Source: Acidaminococcus hominis (lineage in GTDB: Bacteria > Bacillota > Negativicutes > Acidaminococcales > Acidaminococcaceae). From it: 50,549 nt of DNA. Location of the stretch: NCBI RefSeq assembly GCF_900291475.1, contig NZ_OLMM01000001.1, positions 15,592 through 66,140 of the forward strand. Reading direction: 5' to 3'. The notes under the pieces are model-generated. The model worked only from the letters and a program-made list of their open reading frames with translations, was not told where the DNA came from and did not search any database. Of this stretch, positions 30,377-40,086 are shown piece by piece. The translations under genes and the position numbers were made by a program. Position 1 is the stretch's first letter; each line of letters opens with the position of its first letter.

Positions 30377-31605
30377 GTAAACCAGAATTATTGGCTCCTG
30401 CCGGGAGCCTGGAAAAAGGAAAAATAGCATTGCTCTACGGGGCAGATGCCATCTATCTGGGCGGTAAAGCCTTTGGCCTGCGAGCATTCGCGGCCAATTT
30501 TTCTTTGGAGGAAATCCGGGAAATGACGGCCTTCGCCCACAAGCTGGGGCGGAAGGTGTACGTCACCGTGAACATCGTGCCCCACGATGAGGACCTGCCG
30601 GGGCTGCCCCAGTACCTGAAGGACCTGGAGGACGCCCAGGTGGACGGCCTTCTGATTTCCGACCTGGGGGTCTGGGCCATTGCCCGGAAAACCGTGGACC
30701 AAAGCAAGGTGGAGCTCCACGTCAGCACCCAGGCCAACGTCACCAACTCTGCCGCCGCCAAGGCCTGGGAAGACCTGGGGGCGGATCGGGTGGTTCTGGC
30801 CCGGGAATTGTCCATTCCGGAAATTGCCCAAATCCACCAGAACGTCAAGGCGGACCTGGAAGTGTTTGTGCACGGCGCCATGTGCATTTCCCATTCCGGC
30901 CGCTGCCTGTTGAGCAACTACTTTACCGGCCGGGACAGCAACCGGGGGGCCTGTGCCCAGGTGTGCCGCTGGGAATTCAGCCTGGTGGAAAAGAACCGGC
31001 CGGGACAGGCTTTTGACATTGCGGAAGATGAGCGGGGTACCTACATTATGAATTCCAAGGACCTGTGCCTCATTGACCACCTGCCGGAGCTTATGGCGGC
31101 CGGGGTCCGGAGCCTGAAGATTGAAGGCCGGATGAAGAGCATCCACTACGTGGCCTCGGTGGTCAGCGTCTACCGGAAGGCCATTGACGCCTGCTACGCA
31201 GACCCGGAGCATTATCAGGTGCAGGAAGCCTGGCGGCAGGAACTGGAGAAAATGTCCCACCGGCCCTACACCACGGGCTTTGCCCTGGGGCAGCCGGGAC
31301 CGGAGGACCAGGTATACAGCACGTCTTCCTATGAACAGACTGCAGATTTTGTGGGCCTCATTCAGGGCTATGACCCGGAAACGGGCCGGGTGACTATTGA
31401 ACAGCGGAACCATGTGAAGGAAGGAGAGCGTTTGGAAATCCTGAATCCGGACGGGGAAATCTTTGCCTGGACGGTAACGGAAATGCAAAACGACCAGGGA
31501 GAACCCATTACGGCAGCTCCCCACGCCCAGATGATTTACACTGCCAAAGGGGATTCCCGGATGGAACCCTGGTCCCTGGTTCGGCGGCTCAAGGAAAAAA
31601 ACTAA
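30373..31605 (+). CDS. trhP: U32-family protein, TrhP-like tRNA hydroxylase
   Basis: This 410-residue protein is of the U32 family: PELLAPAGSLEKGKIALLYG, ADAIYLGGKAFGLRAFA, VFVHGAMCISHSGRCLLSNY, GACAQVCRW, NSKDLCLIDHLPELMAAGV, LKIEGRMKS. The cysteines (C in GAMC, GRC, GAC, QVC) form the iron-sulphur site of tRNA U34 hydroxylases (TrhP, formerly YegQ/YrrN/YrrO), which use prephenate. The single gene at this position corresponds to yrrO in Bacillus. The start is GTG, coupled to mltG by a 4-base overlap. Older annotations as collagenase/peptidase are less likely. Confidence 0.88.
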   Translation: MSKPELLAPAGSLEKGKIALLYGADAIYLGGKAFGLRAFAANFSLEEIREMTAFAHKLGRKVYVTVNIVPHDEDLPGLPQYLKDLEDAQVDGLLISDLGVWAIARKTVDQSKVELHVSTQANVTNSAAAKAWEDLGADRVVLARELSIPEIAQIHQNVKADLEVFVHGAMCISHSGRCLLSNYFTGRDSNRGACAQVCRWEFSLVEKNRPGQAFDIAEDERGTYIMNSKDLCLIDHLPELMAAGVRSLKIEGRMKSIHYVASVVSVYRKAIDACYADPEHYQVQEAWRQELEKMSHRPYTTGFALGQPGPEDQVYSTSSYEQTADFVGLIQGYDPETGRVTIEQRNHVKEGERLEILNPDGEIFAWTVTEMQNDQGEPITAAPHAQMIYTAKGDSRMEPWSLVRRLKEKN

Positions 31606-31623
31606 GAACTCTCGGAGAAATAC

Positions 31624-31653
31624 TTGATTTTACCGGGCTTTTAAGAGTAAAAT
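31624..31653 (+). promoter_or_regulatory. promoter of the M24 peptidase gene
   Basis: TTGATT (31624-31629), 18 bases, TAAAAT (31648-31653). Confidence 0.55.
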
Positions 31654-31711
31654 AGATTGGTCAGACTTGTCTATAACAACTACAACTATCTTTTGACAGG
31701 GAGACGATAGA

Positions 31712-32761
31712 ATGAGCGCACTGGAAAAATTACGTTCCTTTCTGGAACAGCAGCAGGTAACGGGCATTTTTATCAAGGGAGATTCCTCCATCCGGTACTT
31801 TACCGGCTTTACCGGCGGTGAAAGCCTTCTCTATGTGGACGGTAAGCGTCAGGTACTGATTACGGATTCCCGCTATACGCTGCAAGCCAGCCAGCAGGCT
31901 CCGGAATGTGAAATTATGGAGCACAAGCATGGCTTCTGGCCGGAAGCGGCCAAGCTGGTACAGAAGGGCTGCCTGGCCCTGGACGGGGATTACTTCTCCT
32001 ACACCCAGCAGCAGGAGCTGGCCAAGGCACTGCCGGAGGTCACCTGGAAAAGTGTGAACCTGGTAGGCCTGCGTGCCGTAAAAACTCCGGAAGAACTGAA
32101 AATCATCCGTAAGGCCATTGCCATTTCCGATGAAGCCTTTATGCAGCTTTTGCCCCATATCAAAGTGGGTCGGGCCGAATGTGACCTGGCTGCAGAGCTG
32201 GAATACAACATGCGGAAACTGGGGGCTGCAAAAACTTCTTTTGACACCATTGTGGCTTCAGGCAAACGGAGCGCACTGCCCCATGGGGTAGCGTCCAGCA
32301 AGCTGGTGGAAACAGGAGATTTTGTCACCTTCGACTTTGGCTGCATCTATGAGGGCTACTGCTCCGATATCACCCGCACGGTGGTCATGGGCAAGGCAGC
32401 TCCCTGGCAAAAGGAAATCTATAACATCGTCCTGGAAGCCCAGCTCCTGGGTGAAAAGGTGCTGCGGCCCGGTCTTACCGGTGCCAGCGTTGACCAGACG
32501 GTGCGGGACTACATTACGGAAAAGGGCTATGGGCAGTATTTTGGCCACGGCCTGGGCCATGGTGTAGGCCTGGATATCCACGAGAAACCGGTACTGAACA
32601 AGTCCAATTTGGAACCGCTGCCGGTGAATGCCATCGTTACCGATGAGCCGGGCATCTACCTGCCGGATAAAGGCGGCGTACGCATTGAGGATACCGTACT
32701 GGTAACCGAGAACGGCTGTGAACCTCTCACTTCCGTTCGCAAAGATCTGTTAGAACTTTAA
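31712..32761 (+). CDS. M24-family Xaa-Pro peptidase
   Basis: This 349-residue protein has a creatinase-like N-terminal domain (1-125) and a pita-bread metallopeptidase domain. The five metal ligands are in place: D208 (FDFG), D219 (SDITRT), H283 (HGLGHGVG), E312 (TDEPG) and E326 (RIED). Proteins of this length next to efp are Xaa-Pro aminopeptidase-like (PapA/YqhT). It is cytosolic and releases N-terminal residues before proline. AGGGAGACGATAG precedes the ATG. It is followed by efp after 35 bases. Confidence 0.92.
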   Translation: MSALEKLRSFLEQQQVTGIFIKGDSSIRYFTGFTGGESLLYVDGKRQVLITDSRYTLQASQQAPECEIMEHKHGFWPEAAKLVQKGCLALDGDYFSYTQQQELAKALPEVTWKSVNLVGLRAVKTPEELKIIRKAIAISDEAFMQLLPHIKVGRAECDLAAELEYNMRKLGAAKTSFDTIVASGKRSALPHGVASSKLVETGDFVTFDFGCIYEGYCSDITRTVVMGKAAPWQKEIYNIVLEAQLLGEKVLRPGLTGASVDQTVRDYITEKGYGQYFGHGLGHGVGLDIHEKPVLNKSNLEPLPVNAIVTDEPGIYLPDKGGVRIEDTVLVTENGCEPLTSVRKDLLEL

Positions 32762-32796
32762 AATACTATAAACGAAAATTTTTGGAGGTTGTACTT

Positions 32797-33354
32797 ATGA
32801 TTTCTACTAACGATTTTAAAACTGGCGTAACTGTTGAAATTGACGGCGATGCATGGCAGGTCGTTGAATTCCAGCATGTAAAACCGGGTAAAGGCGCTGC
32901 TTTCGTACGGGCTAAAATGCGCAACCTGTGCACCGGCGCTGTGGTTGAGCGGACCTTCAACGCTGCTGAACGTCTGCAAAACGCCGTGGTTGAACGGAAA
33001 GAAATGCAATACCTGTACCAAGCTGATGAGAACTACGTTTTCATGGACAACGAAACCTACGAACAGCTGGAACTGAACAAGGATCAGCTGGGCAATGCCT
33101 TGAACTTCCTGAAAGAAAATATGGATGTTAAGGTTATTACTTTCAAGGATCGCGTCCTGGGCGTTGAACTGCCCAACACCGTAGAACTGACCGTAGTAGA
33201 AACCGAACCGGGCATCAAAGGCGATACCGCTACTGGCGGCAGCAAGAACGCCAAAATGGATACCGGCTATGTGGTTAAGGTTCCCCTGTTCATCAATGAA
33301 GGCGATGTGCTGAGAATTGATACCCGCAGCGGTGAATACATTGAAAGAGCATAA
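32797..33354 (+). CDS. efp: elongation factor P
   Basis: This 185-residue, three-domain beta-barrel protein (KOW-like, OB, OB) rescues ribosomes at polyproline. The loop KPGKGAAF holds K32, the residue modified in Firmicutes. C-terminal signature: [19 protein letters not shown], and [12 protein letters not shown]. The start is the ATG behind TTTGGAGGTTGTACTT. The 311-residue membrane protein B at 8029, with its proline-rich linker, is a plausible EF-P-dependent product. Confidence 0.97.
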   Translation: MISTNDFKTGVTVEIDGDAWQVVEFQHVKPGKGAAFVRAKMRNLCTGAVVERTFNAAERLQNAVVERKEMQYLYQADENYVFMDNETYEQLELNKDQLGNALNFLKENMDVKVITFKDRVLGVELPNTVELTVVETEPGIKGDTATGGSKNAKMDTGYVVKVPLFINEGDVLRIDTRSGEYIERA

Positions 33355-33366
33355 AAATCAGAAAAC

Positions 33367-33394
33367 GAGCCTGCGACTTGGGCTCATTTTTTTT
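33367..33394 (+). terminator. terminator after efp
   Basis: GAGCC pairs with GGCTC, followed by ATTTTTTTT. Confidence 0.8.
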
Positions 33395-33412
33395 ACCATT
33401 TGAGGAATTCCT

Positions 33413-34021
33413 ATGAAAACGATTTATTTGGTGCGTCATGGCGAAACCGAAGCCAACCGGCAGGGGGTGCTCCAGGGCTGGAACAACAATCCTTTGGACG
33501 CCGCCGGCCACAAGCAGGCAGAAGGCCTGGTGCTCCGGGCTTCCCGGGTGCCGTTGGAAACCATCTACGTTTCGGATCTCATCCGCACCCAGGAAACGGC
33601 GGCCCCTTTGGCCAGGGCTAGGGGAATGGAGCCGGTAATCCTGCCGGGACTACGGGAAATTTCCTTTGGCCGGTGGGAAGGGCTTACCTTCAGCCAGCTG
33701 CGCCGGGAGGAACCGGAACTTTTGGAATGCATCTTTATCACGCCCACCAAGGCCGATGTGGAGGCACCGGAAACCCTGGAGGCTTCCCAGGAGCGGGGCT
33801 GGGCGGCACTAACACAGATTACCCGGGACCTGGAGGAAGACAAGAACTGTCTGGTGGTCTGCCACGGGGCGCTGATTCGTCTGCTCCTGTGCCGGATTCT
33901 CAGTATGCCCATTGATGCCATGTGGCGGCTGTCCCTGGACAACACGGCGTCCTGCAAAGTGGTCTACACCCAGGAGTTTGGCTACCGGGTAGAAACCATG
34001 AATGCTTTAGGCTTTTTATAA
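33413..34021 (+). CDS. histidine phosphatase family protein
   Basis: This 202-residue protein has the phosphoglycerate-mutase-like motif LVRHGETEANRQG (R8, H9, E11) and a second catalytic His in VVCHGALIRLL (H151). YVSDLIRTQETAAPLA and LREISFGRWEGLTF are typical of the broad-specificity GpmB/CobC/PhoE phosphatases. The substrate is not determined. AGGAATTCCT precedes the ATG. Confidence 0.88.
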   Translation: MKTIYLVRHGETEANRQGVLQGWNNNPLDAAGHKQAEGLVLRASRVPLETIYVSDLIRTQETAAPLARARGMEPVILPGLREISFGRWEGLTFSQLRREEPELLECIFITPTKADVEAPETLEASQERGWAALTQITRDLEEDKNCLVVCHGALIRLLLCRILSMPIDAMWRLSLDNTASCKVVYTQEFGYRVETMNALGFL

Positions 34022-34057
34022 GGGAATATTCGTATCTAAAATGCTTGGGTTTGCCCT

Positions 34058-34086
34058 TTGCCCCTTTACGGCATTTTTGCTATAAT
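34058..34086 (+). promoter_or_regulatory. promoter of the DUF2156 gene
   Basis: TTGCCC (34058-34063), 17 bases, TATAAT (34081-34086). Confidence 0.7.
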
Positions 34087-34109
34087 ATCTTTATCTGTAC
34101 AAATATAAG

Positions 34110-35009
34110 TTGGGAGAGATTTCTATTTTAGAATTTAAGCATATAAATATAGAGGATAAACCGATATTCGATGATTATTTTTCGGAAGAGGATTACCATG
34201 CTTCCGAATGCTGTTTCGGTTCCATCTTCATCTGGCGGGGGTGCTACGATACGTACTGGGCCATTTCCCATGGCTGCCTGCTGCTGAAGGTAACGGTAAA
34301 CGGCAATACATTCATGCTGCCGCCTTTTGGCGGGGTCAGTGAAGATCTGCCCAAGGTACTGGATGCTCTGAAGGAATACTTCGGCGGCCCCTTTGAAATC
34401 CACGGGGTTTACGAACATACCCTGGAACGGTTCCAAAAGTACCTGCCAGAACTGACGGGCTTTGTGGAAGACCGGGATAACTGGGATTATGTGTATCTCC
34501 AGGAAAAACTGGCTACCCTGTCCGGCCGGAAATACCATCAAAAGAAGAACCATTACAACGCCTTTGTGAAGGAACATCCGGATTATGTCTATGAGACCAT
34601 TACGGAAGCCAACAAGGACGAATGCATTGCTTTTGGCAAGGCCTGGTGCGCGGAGCGGGAGAAAACCGACCCGTCCATTGCCTGTGAATCCTGTGCCATT
34701 GAAGAAGGCCTGAACAACATGGAAAGACTGAACATTCGGGGCGGGCTGATCCGTCTGGATGGGCAGGTCAAAGCTTTCTCCTTTGGGGAAAAAGGCGGCC
34801 AGGATACGGCTGTCATCCATGTGGAAAAGGCGGACGCCGATATCCGGGGCCTGTTTACGGCCATCAACAAGGAATTTGTGGATCATGAATGGAAAGACGT
34901 GACCTACATCAACCGGGAAGAGGATATGGGCAAGGAAGGCCTGCGCAAGGCCAAAGAATCCTATAAACCGGAATTTATGGTGAAAAAGTACTCTACCAAA
35001 GTGCTGTAA
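34110..35009 (+). CDS. DUF2156 protein (lysylphosphatidylglycerol-synthase-like C-terminal domain)
   Basis: This protein of up to 299 residues is made of two tandem GNAT-like folds as in DUF2156: FGSIFIWRGCYDTYWAISHG, DYVYLQEKLATLSGRKYHQK, KNHYNAFVKEHPDY, NREEDMGKEGLRKAKESYKP. There is no membrane part, unlike MprF, so it may transfer an aminoacyl group to another acceptor, or do something else. The start is unusual: TTG at 34110 has no ribosome-binding site, whereas GGGAGAG (34112-34118) is ideally placed for an ATT codon at 34125, giving a protein starting (M)LEFKHINIED. No ATG is available. It is followed by an Eis-like GNAT gene. Confidence 0.8.
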   Translation: MGEISILEFKHINIEDKPIFDDYFSEEDYHASECCFGSIFIWRGCYDTYWAISHGCLLLKVTVNGNTFMLPPFGGVSEDLPKVLDALKEYFGGPFEIHGVYEHTLERFQKYLPELTGFVEDRDNWDYVYLQEKLATLSGRKYHQKKNHYNAFVKEHPDYVYETITEANKDECIAFGKAWCAEREKTDPSIACESCAIEEGLNNMERLNIRGGLIRLDGQVKAFSFGEKGGQDTAVIHVEKADADIRGLFTAINKEFVDHEWKDVTYINREEDMGKEGLRKAKESYKPEFMVKKYSTKVL

Positions 35010-35031
35010 TCGTTGTAAAAGAGGGGCAATT

Positions 35032-36213
35032 ATGGACTTTCGCTTGCTGAATCAGGAGACTCTGCCCCAGGCGGCGTCTCTTTGGGATTTTTGCTTTGAA
35101 AAGAAGGGAACACCTTTCTATGAATGGTACTTTTCCCAGTACTGTTTGAAGCAGAACCGGATTTTGGGCGGCTTTGACCAGGACAAACTGGTTACCATGC
35201 TCCACCTGAATCCCTACGAACTGCTGGTCCGGGACCGGGCCTGGAAGGTGCCCTACATTGTAGGGGTGGCTACAGAACCGGCCTTTCGGGGCAATCATGT
35301 GATGGGCCAGCTGATGGACACGGCCTTTACCATGCTCCGGGCCCTGAAGGTGCCCTTTGTAATCCTGATGCCCATTTACGCCGGCATCTACCAGCCCTAT
35401 GGGTTCCAATACACCCATCTGCGCAAGGAATACAAGTTGCCGCTAGCAGGGCTTGAACCTGCCCGGACCTTGCTTCCCAGCTTTACGGCGGAGCGGGTGG
35501 ACACCCTGGGGGCGGAACCGCTCCTGGCACCGGTGTATGCCAAGACTATGGAAAGCTACCACGGCTACGTGCTGCGGTCGTCCCAGAACTGGCAGAACTT
35601 CCTTATTACGGCGGCCCAGGAAAACGTGGAAACGGTGGTGGTCCGGGAAAACGGCACGCCCCGGGGCTACGCCCTGTACAGCCGGGAAGGGACCACGGTG
35701 AAGGTACTGGAGGCCCTGGCCATCGACCCGCCGGCCAAGCTGCGGCTTCTGCAGTATTTTAAGGGTCTTGCCGGAACGTACCAGGAGCTGGAGTATCTGG
35801 CGCCCGGTGACGACCTGACCTATCTGACGCTGCCGGACCAGAGCCTGGCCCCCAAGCTGGCACCCTTTATGATGGGGCGGGTGATTGATGCTGCCGCCAT
35901 CCTGAAAAAGCTAAGCGTTCCCAAGGAACTGGAAGGCCGGGAGTTCATCCTGGGCCTGAAGGACGAACAGATTGCTCTCAATACCTTGCTGGTCAAGGTG
36001 CAGCTTACGCCCCAGGGGGTGCAGCTGCTGAATACGGTGGAGGAGCCCAACGTGCTGATGGACGTGGGAACCTTTACCCAGCTGTTCTTTGGTACCTATT
36101 CTGTCCAAACCCTGCTCCAGGCAGGTATGCTTTTTGCTGCTGATGCTTCCGCTGAGGATACACTAGCCAAATTATTCCCACAGCAGAACAATTTCATAAA
36201 CGAGTACTTTTAA
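35032..36213 (+). CDS. Eis-like GNAT N-acetyltransferase
   Basis: This 393-residue protein has an acetyl-CoA site in YIVGVATEPAFRGNHVMGQL and PIYAGIYQPYGFQYTH, the hallmark of the Eis/enhanced-intracellular-survival family, then a second GNAT-like domain and a C-terminal SCP2-like sterol-carrier domain (LAPKLAPFMMGRVIDAAAIL). Eis enzymes acetylate amines, including aminoglycosides in Mycobacterium; the physiological substrate here is unknown. RBS GAGGGG. PurL follows after 18 bases, so both may be on one transcript with the DUF2156 gene. Confidence 0.85.
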   Translation: MDFRLLNQETLPQAASLWDFCFEKKGTPFYEWYFSQYCLKQNRILGGFDQDKLVTMLHLNPYELLVRDRAWKVPYIVGVATEPAFRGNHVMGQLMDTAFTMLRALKVPFVILMPIYAGIYQPYGFQYTHLRKEYKLPLAGLEPARTLLPSFTAERVDTLGAEPLLAPVYAKTMESYHGYVLRSSQNWQNFLITAAQENVETVVVRENGTPRGYALYSREGTTVKVLEALAIDPPAKLRLLQYFKGLAGTYQELEYLAPGDDLTYLTLPDQSLAPKLAPFMMGRVIDAAAILKKLSVPKELEGREFILGLKDEQIALNTLLVKVQLTPQGVQLLNTVEEPNVLMDVGTFTQLFFGTYSVQTLLQAGMLFAADASAEDTLAKLFPQQNNFINEYF

Positions 36214-36231
36214 GGGAGACTGGAGACTGTC

Positions 36232-39200
36232 ATGAGCGAACAAATCAGAAGAATTTTTGTAGAAAAGAAAAAAGACTACGCTGTTGAAGCAGAAGGCCTT
36301 TTGGCTGACCTGCAGCAAACCTTGGGCCTGAAGAACCTGACCGGTCTCCGGGTCATCAACCGGTACGACCTGGAAGGTCTCAGCGATGCGGACTACCAGG
36401 CTGCCAAATCCCTGGTGCTCAGCGAAGCTCCGGTGGACACGGTCTGTGACGAAACCCTGGAAATTCCGGAAGGCGTCCACAGCTTTGCCCAGGAACTGCT
36501 CCCCGGCCAATACGACCAGCGGGAAGATTTCGCTGCCCAGTGCATCCAGCTGATTACCCAAGGCACCCGTCCCATTGTGGCCGCTGCCAAAGTGTTCCTG
36601 CTGGAAGGGGACCTGACCGAAGCCGATGTGGAGAAAATCAAACATTACTGCATCAACCCGGTGGAAGCCCAGGAAGCTGCCATTGAAAAACCGGAAACCC
36701 TGGATATGACCTGGGAAAAACCGGCTTCTGTAGCCATTCTCACGGGCTTTAGGGAAATGAGCCAGGAAGCTCTGGCAGATTTTCTGAAGAAGCAGGAACT
36801 GGCCATGAGCTTTGAAGACCTGGCCTACATCCAAACCTACTTCCAAAAGGAAAACCGGGATCCCTCCATTACGGAAATCAAGGTGCTGGATACCTATTGG
36901 TCCGACCACTGCCGTCATACCACCTTCGAAACCAAGCTGGAGAATGTGGAAATCACCGACGGGGTGTACACCGAAACGGTAGCCAAAGCCTTTGAACTGT
37001 ACAAAAAAGACCGTGCCTTTGTGTACGGGGAAGACACCAAGCGGCCCATTACGCTGATGGATATGGCCTGCCTGGCTGCCAAGAAGCTGAAGAAGGAAGG
37101 CAAACTGGCCGACCTGGACGCTTCGGAAGAAATCAACGCCTGCAGTATTGTGGTCCCCATTGAAGTGGACGGCAAGAAGGAAGACTGGCTGGTGATGTTC
37201 AAGAACGAAACCCACAACCATCCCACCGAAATCGAACCCTTCGGCGGTGCTGCCACCTGTCTGGGCGGCGCCATCCGCGATCCTTTGAGCGGCCGCAGCT
37301 ATGTATATCAGGCCATGCGTGTCACCGGTTCCGGCGACCCCCGCACTCCTTATGAAAAGACCCTGAAAGGCAAACTGCCCCAAAGAAAGATTACCCTGGG
37401 CGCAGCTGCCGGCTACAGCTCCTACGGCAACCAGATTGGTCTGGCCACCGGTTCTGTAGAAGAATATTACCATGAAAAATTCGTGGCCAAGCGCATGGAA
37501 GTGGGCGCCGTAATTGGTGCTGCTCCCCGGGATGCGGTAGTCCGGGAAAGACCGGCTGCCGGCGACCTGATTGTCCTGCTGGGCGGCCGTACCGGCCGTG
37601 ACGGCATGGGCGGCGCTACTGGCTCCTCCAAGGAACATACCACTGCTTCCCTGAGCGAATGCGGGGCAGAGGTCCAAAAGGGCAATGCGCCTAACGAACG
37701 GAAAATCCAGCGGCTGTTCCGCAATCCGGAAGTAACCCGCCTGATCAAGCGCTGCAACGACTTTGGCGCCGGCGGTGTATCCGTAGCCATTGGCGAACTG
37801 GCTCCTGGCCTGGTCATCAACCTGGACAAGGTGCCCAAGAAGTATGAAGGCCTGGACGGCACCGAACTGGCTATTTCCGAATCCCAGGAAAGAATGGCTG
37901 TGGTTATTGCTGCCAAGGACCTGGACAAATTCCTCCATGCTGCTGACGTGGAAAATCTGGAAGCCACGGTGGTAGCTGAAGTGGCTGAAGATCCCCGGTT
38001 GGTTATGTACTGGAGAGGGGAAAAGATTGTTGACCTGTCCCGGGCTTTCCTGGACACCAACGGCATTCCCCAAAAACATAATGTCATTGTAGATGGGGTG
38101 GAAGAAACTTCTCCCTTTAACAATCCGCCTGCTGTGGTAGAAGGCAAGGATATCAAGGAAGCCTGGCTGGCCAACCTGGACCGGCTGAACGTGTGCAGTC
38201 AGGAAGGCCTGGGCGAACGGTTTGACGGCTCCATCGGCCGGGGCTCCGTGCTGATGCCCTATGGCGGCAAGAACCAGCTGACTCCTACCGAAGGCATGGC
38301 AGCCCGTCTGCCGGTGCTGGGGGGCAAGACCACTGCCACCTCCGTGATGGCTGCCGGCTATAACCCCAACGTGGCCTGCTGGAGCCCGTACCATGGCGCC
38401 ATGTACGCCGTGGTGGAAGCAGTCTGCCGGGCTGCAGCCCTGGGTGCTGACCCTGCCAAGCTGCGGCTTTCCATGCAGGAATACTTCCCCAAACTGCATA
38501 CCGAACATACCTGGGGCCGTCCCTTCAGTGCCCTCTTGGGTGCCTACGAAGCCTGCTGCGAACTGGAACTGCCGGCTATCGGCGGCAAGGACAGCATGTC
38601 CGGTACCTTTATGGACCTGGAAGTTCCGCCTTCCCTGATCTGCTTTGCAGTAGGGGTTATGGACGGCCGGGATACTATTTCCAACGAATTTAAGAAGGCC
38701 GGCCATACGGTGGTGTTCATCCCCGTTCCCTGCGACGAACACGAAGTGGTGGATTATGCTGCCCTGCGGACCCTGCTTGCCAACGTGCATAAGGGCATCC
38801 TGGGCAAGCGCATCATCACCGCCGGCGTAGTGAAGGAAGGCGGCGTAGCAGCCGGTATTTCCTCCATGTGCCTGGGCAACGGTTTGGGCTTCGAATTCGT
38901 GAAACCCTTTGTCCATGAAGAATGCCTGTTCACCTTGCAGCCCGGCGGCTTCCTGGTAGAACTGGAAGACGGCGCTGACGCTGACAAGGTATTTGCCGGC
39001 AATGACTTCCTGGTACTGGGTACCCTGACTGATGACGGCAAGGTGGCTGTCAACGGCACGGATATCTCCCTGGAAGACATCAAGAAAGCCTACACCCACA
39101 CTTTGGAAAGTGTATTCCCCTCTGTGGTGAAGGATTCCGGCAAGGAAATTGTCCGGCTGGCTCCCTATGCCAACGACCTGCCTTTGACCGCTCCCTACAA

Positions 39201-40005
39201 TGTGGCCAAACCCCGGGTATTCATCCCTGTATTCCCGGGCCTGAACTGCGAATACGATACGGCTGCCGCTTTTGAAGCAGCTGGGGCTGAGGCAGACATT
39301 TTCGTGCTGCGTAACCTGACTCCGGAAGCCATCAAGGAATCCGTGGAAGAAATGGCGAAACGCATGGCCCAGGCCCAAATCCTGGCCCTGCCCGGCGGTT
39401 TCTCCGCCAGTGACGAACCGGACGGCTCCGGCAAGTTCATTGCCACCGTATTCCGGAACCCCATTCTGACGGAAGCTGTAAACCAGCTGCTGGAAGAACG
39501 GGATGGCCTGATTCTGGGTATCTGCAACGGCTTCCAAGCCCTGATCAAACTGGGCCTGGTTCCCTACGGCAAGATTGTGCCCATGACGGAAACTTCTCCT
39601 ACCCTGACCTTTAACACCATTGGCCGCCACATTTCCCGGATGGTCCAGACCAAGGTTGTTTCCAACAAATCTCCTTGGCTGTCCCTGACGGAACCGGGGG
39701 ATACCTTCACCATTGCCATTTCCCACGGGGAAGGCCGGTTTGTGGCTACCGAGGAAGAAATCAAGGCCCTGGCCAAGAACGGCCAGATTGGCACCCAGTA
39801 CGTGAACCTAAAGGGCGAGCCCACCATGGAAAGCCCGTACAACCCCAACGGTTCTATGTACGCCATTGAAAGCATTACCAGCCCTGACGGCCGCATTTTG
39901 GGCAAGATGGGTCATACCGAACGCTACACTGACGGCCTGATGAAGAACATCTATGGCAATAAGGTTCAGCCGATTTTCCTGGCTGGCGTGCAATACTTTA
40001 AATAA
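36232..40005 (+). CDS. purL: phosphoribosylformylglycinamidine synthase, single chain
   Basis: This 1257-residue protein turns FGAR to FGAM in purine synthesis, using glutamine and ATP. It has an N-terminal PurS-like part, two AIRS-type halves (YWSDHCRHTTFETKL, NETHNHPTEIEPFGGAATCL, GGKDSMSGTF) and a C-terminal glutaminase domain with nucleophile C1098 in GICNGFQ and GGFSASDEPDGSG. This length is that of the large PurL form of Clostridia and Negativicutes, in place of separate PurS/PurL/PurQ proteins. No purine riboswitch precedes it; it follows the Eis-like gene by 18 bases. A terminator lies at 40024. Confidence 0.97.
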   Translation: MSEQIRRIFVEKKKDYAVEAEGLLADLQQTLGLKNLTGLRVINRYDLEGLSDADYQAAKSLVLSEAPVDTVCDETLEIPEGVHSFAQELLPGQYDQREDFAAQCIQLITQGTRPIVAAAKVFLLEGDLTEADVEKIKHYCINPVEAQEAAIEKPETLDMTWEKPASVAILTGFREMSQEALADFLKKQELAMSFEDLAYIQTYFQKENRDPSITEIKVLDTYWSDHCRHTTFETKLENVEITDGVYTETVAKAFELYKKDRAFVYGEDTKRPITLMDMACLAAKKLKKEGKLADLDASEEINACSIVVPIEVDGKKEDWLVMFKNETHNHPTEIEPFGGAATCLGGAIRDPLSGRSYVYQAMRVTGSGDPRTPYEKTLKGKLPQRKITLGAAAGYSSYGNQIGLATGSVEEYYHEKFVAKRMEVGAVIGAAPRDAVVRERPAAGDLIVLLGGRTGRDGMGGATGSSKEHTTASLSECGAEVQKGNAPNERKIQRLFRNPEVTRLIKRCNDFGAGGVSVAIGELAPGLVINLDKVPKKYEGLDGTELAISESQERMAVVIAAKDLDKFLHAADVENLEATVVAEVAEDPRLVMYWRGEKIVDLSRAFLDTNGIPQKHNVIVDGVEETSPFNNPPAVVEGKDIKEAWLANLDRLNVCSQEGLGERFDGSIGRGSVLMPYGGKNQLTPTEGMAARLPVLGGKTTATSVMAAGYNPNVACWSPYHGAMYAVVEAVCRAAALGADPAKLRLSMQEYFPKLHTEHTWGRPFSALLGAYEACCELELPAIGGKDSMSGTFMDLEVPPSLICFAVGVMDGRDTISNEFKKAGHTVVFIPVPCDEHEVVDYAALRTLLANVHKGILGKRIITAGVVKEGGVAAGISSMCLGNGLGFEFVKPFVHEECLFTLQPGGFLVELEDGADADKVFAGNDFLVLGTLTDDGKVAVNGTDISLEDIKKAYTHTLESVFPSVVKDSGKEIVRLAPYANDLPLTAPYNVAKPRVFIPVFPGLNCEYDTAAAFEAAGAEADIFVLRNLTPEAIKESVEEMAKRMAQAQILALPGGFSASDEPDGSGKFIATVFRNPILTEAVNQLLEERDGLILGICNGFQALIKLGLVPYGKIVPMTETSPTLTFNTIGRHISRMVQTKVVSNKSPWLSLTEPGDTFTIAISHGEGRFVATEEEIKALAKNGQIGTQYVNLKGEPTMESPYNPNGSMYAIESITSPDGRILGKMGHTERYTDGLMKNIYGNKVQPIFLAGVQYFK

Positions 40006-40023
40006 GGAATCACTATATGAGCA

Positions 40024-40058
40024 AAGGGGGAGTGTAGCAGGTGCCGCACTCCCTTTTT
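40024..40058 (+). terminator. terminator after purL
   Basis: AAGGGGGAGTG pairs with CACTCCCTTTTT. Confidence 0.85.
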
Positions 40059-40086
40059 CTTAAATTGAGAAAAGGAGGCCCTACAT

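Noticed and set aside
36172-36231. Purine riboswitch in front of purL
   Set aside because: Only 18 bases separate the Eis-like gene and purL, which is too short for an aptamer.
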